A stretch of DNA of 64,000 nucleotides from contig JAQWMR010000016.1 of NCBI GenBank assembly GCA_029246685.1, forward strand, positions 124,001 to 188,000, in the 5' to 3' direction. The DNA comes from Acidimicrobiales bacterium (GTDB lineage: Bacteria > Actinomycetota > Acidimicrobiia > Acidimicrobiales > Aldehydirespiratoraceae). Below the pieces are notes generated by a model. That model was not told where the DNA came from. It saw only the letters and a program-made list of their open reading frames with translations, and ran no database searches. The position numbers and the translations under genes are program-made. Positions 63,046-64,000 of this stretch are shown one piece after another; position 1 is the first letter of the stretch; each line of letters opens with the position of its first letter.

Positions 63046-64000
63046 TCAGTCTTCCGGTGCCGGCGGCGGAGGCGGGGGGAGCTCCGAAGGAGCAGCGACC
63101 TCGTCATCGTCGGGCCGCATCGTCTTCAGGATGTCGACGCCGGTTGCGGCCTCGATCTGCTCGCTGAGGCTGACGACCGCACCGGGAAGTTGCGCCACGA
63201 GGCCAGGGATACCCCCGCCGCCGGCGCCGCCGCCCGTATCGACCACGGCGACGCGGTCGATGTCGATGTTGTTGACCGTTGACGTGATCTTGTCCACGAG
63301 GTCAGGGAGCATGTTGAGCACGAAGATCCGCTGACCGTCGTCGCCGGCGGCCTGGTATTGCTCGGTGAGCCGACGGAAGACATCGACCTGCGCCTTGCCG
63401 TCCTCGATGATCTTCGCCGCCTCGGCCTGCGCCCGAAGCTGCATCGCCTCGAGGTTCGCCTTGGCCGGGATGACCACATTGGCTTCGAGGCGACGGCGCT
63501 CCAGCTCGATGCGCTGCTCCTCGAGCTCCTGCTCAGCGGTGGCGCGGGCGATGTCGCCGGCAACCGACGCTTCCTCTTCCTTGGCGCGAGCGACGGCGTC
63601 GAGCTCGGCGGTGCGCACTCGCAGCTGGTTCTGCTCCTCGACGATGTTCTTGTCGGCGACAACGGAAGCGATCTGGGCCAGCTCCCGGGCGTGAGCCTCT
63701 GCCTGCTCGGACTCGGCCATCCGGTTGGCCTCGGCCACACGGGCTTCCTTCACGACCTCAGCGGTGAGTCGACGACCGACCGAATCGAGGTACTGGTTGT
63801 CGTCCGTGACGTTCTGGATCTTCATGACGTCGAGCTCGAGGCCCAGCGTCTTGATGTCGTCGTCCGCCTCGTCGATCAGCTGATGGGAGAACTTCAAGCG
63901 ATCCTCGTTGACCTCCTCGGGCGAAAGTGTGGCGAGCACACCGCGGAGGTTGGCCTCGAGGGTCTCCTTGGCGATCTGCCCGATCTGGTTATGCGGCACG
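63046..64000 (-). CDS. Flotillin-like SPFH-domain protein (cut by right edge)
   Basis: The frame is open to the edge, so 317 C-terminal residues are visible. HNQIGQIAKETLEANLRGVLATLSPEEVNEDRLKF is the end of the flotillin SPFH domain; a long Ala/Glu-rich coiled coil follows (EANRMAESEQAEAHARELAQ, AGDIARATAEQELEEQRIELERRRLEANVVIPAKANLEA), then a Gly-rich spacer and a Pro-rich tail (SELPPPPPPAPED). Flotillins scaffold membrane microdomains. The visible ATG/GTG codons are internal, so the real start lies beyond 64000. Confidence 0.85.
   Translation of the reverse strand, partial: VPHNQIGQIAKETLEANLRGVLATLSPEEVNEDRLKFSHQLIDEADDDIKTLGLELDVMKIQNVTDDNQYLDSVGRRLTAEVVKEARVAEANRMAESEQAEAHARELAQIASVVADKNIVEEQNQLRVRTAELDAVARAKEEEASVAGDIARATAEQELEEQRIELERRRLEANVVIPAKANLEAMQLRAQAEAAKIIEDGKAQVDVFRRLTEQYQAAGDDGQRIFVLNMLPDLVDKITSTVNNIDIDRVAVVDTGGGAGGGGIPGLVAQLPGAVVSLSEQIEAATGVDILKTMRPDDDEVAAPSELPPPPPPAPED

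Overview
The window is 64 kb of dense, high-GC, single-chromosome-like DNA with no rRNA, tRNA, phage, integrase, IS element or CRISPR array that I can see. Gene content points to an actinobacterium: a GatCAB amidotransferase, a PASTA-domain Ser/Thr kinase, a mycobacterial-type MurA with Asp at the catalytic position, a mycothiol-nitroreductase relative, an APS-type CysH, and IpdAB/KstR-type steroid catabolism genes. The class Acidimicrobiia is my best guess (inference only). About two dozen genes start 6-8 bases after a TANNNT or near-TANNNT hexamer, so leaderless transcription looks widespread. I used this signature, Shine-Dalgarno sequences and 1- or 4-base stop/start overlaps to choose starts.

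Layout. 0-6 kb: an edge-truncated secreted protein, a lipoprotein, an ABC-2 exporter pair (ATPase and permease) and an SDR. 5.7-9.3 kb: ilvB-ilvN-ilvC on the minus strand behind a 20-codon Leu/Val/Ile-rich leader peptide, a hairpin and an intrinsic terminator, i.e. a transcription attenuator. 9.3-16.5 kb: a NadD-like nucleotidyltransferase, a methyltransferase, two tandem membrane acyltransferases with SGNH tails, and a MATE transporter. 16.6-20 kb: gatCAB. 20-36 kb: housekeeping genes (PASTA kinase, ligA, mnmA, a cysteine desulfurase, a KAS III enzyme, a rhomboid protease, a NifU-like scaffold), often as divergent pairs whose -10 elements overlap, plus a trehalose-phosphatase/GH15 fusion whose GH15 half is a decaying pseudogene. 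36-40.4 kb: a tightly coupled minus-strand run of nucleosidase, thioesterase, LMW phosphatase, azlC, azlD and murA.

40.6-45.6 kb: ipdA-ipdB-fadE31-like-fadE32-like (steroid C/D-ring degradation) diverging from an SDR, with a tandem/palindromic operator candidate between. 46-51.6 kb: sulfate assimilation (cysH, precorrin-2 dehydrogenase, SUMT, siroheme sulfite/nitrite reductase, DUF4202, MBL hydrolase), where siroheme synthesis directly feeds the reductase. 51.6-57.4 kb: a complete Opp-type ABC importer. 57.6-59.3 kb: an IpdF-like SDR and a second SDR. 59.5-64 kb: a PAS-GGDEF-EAL protein with a degenerate GGDKF motif, a KstR-like TetR regulator, a frameshifted Crp/Fnr regulator and a flotillin cut by the right edge.

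The most notable signals are the ilvB attenuator, a small family of GTCAGAC-centred palindromic repeats in four intergenic spots, the 10-bp ANNNTANNNT symmetric divergent promoters, and the otsB-GH15 pseudogene in which two Trp codons have both become TAG. No intergenic stretch exceeds 300 bases; the longest (9047-9292, 45873-46126, 59294-59555) are described.
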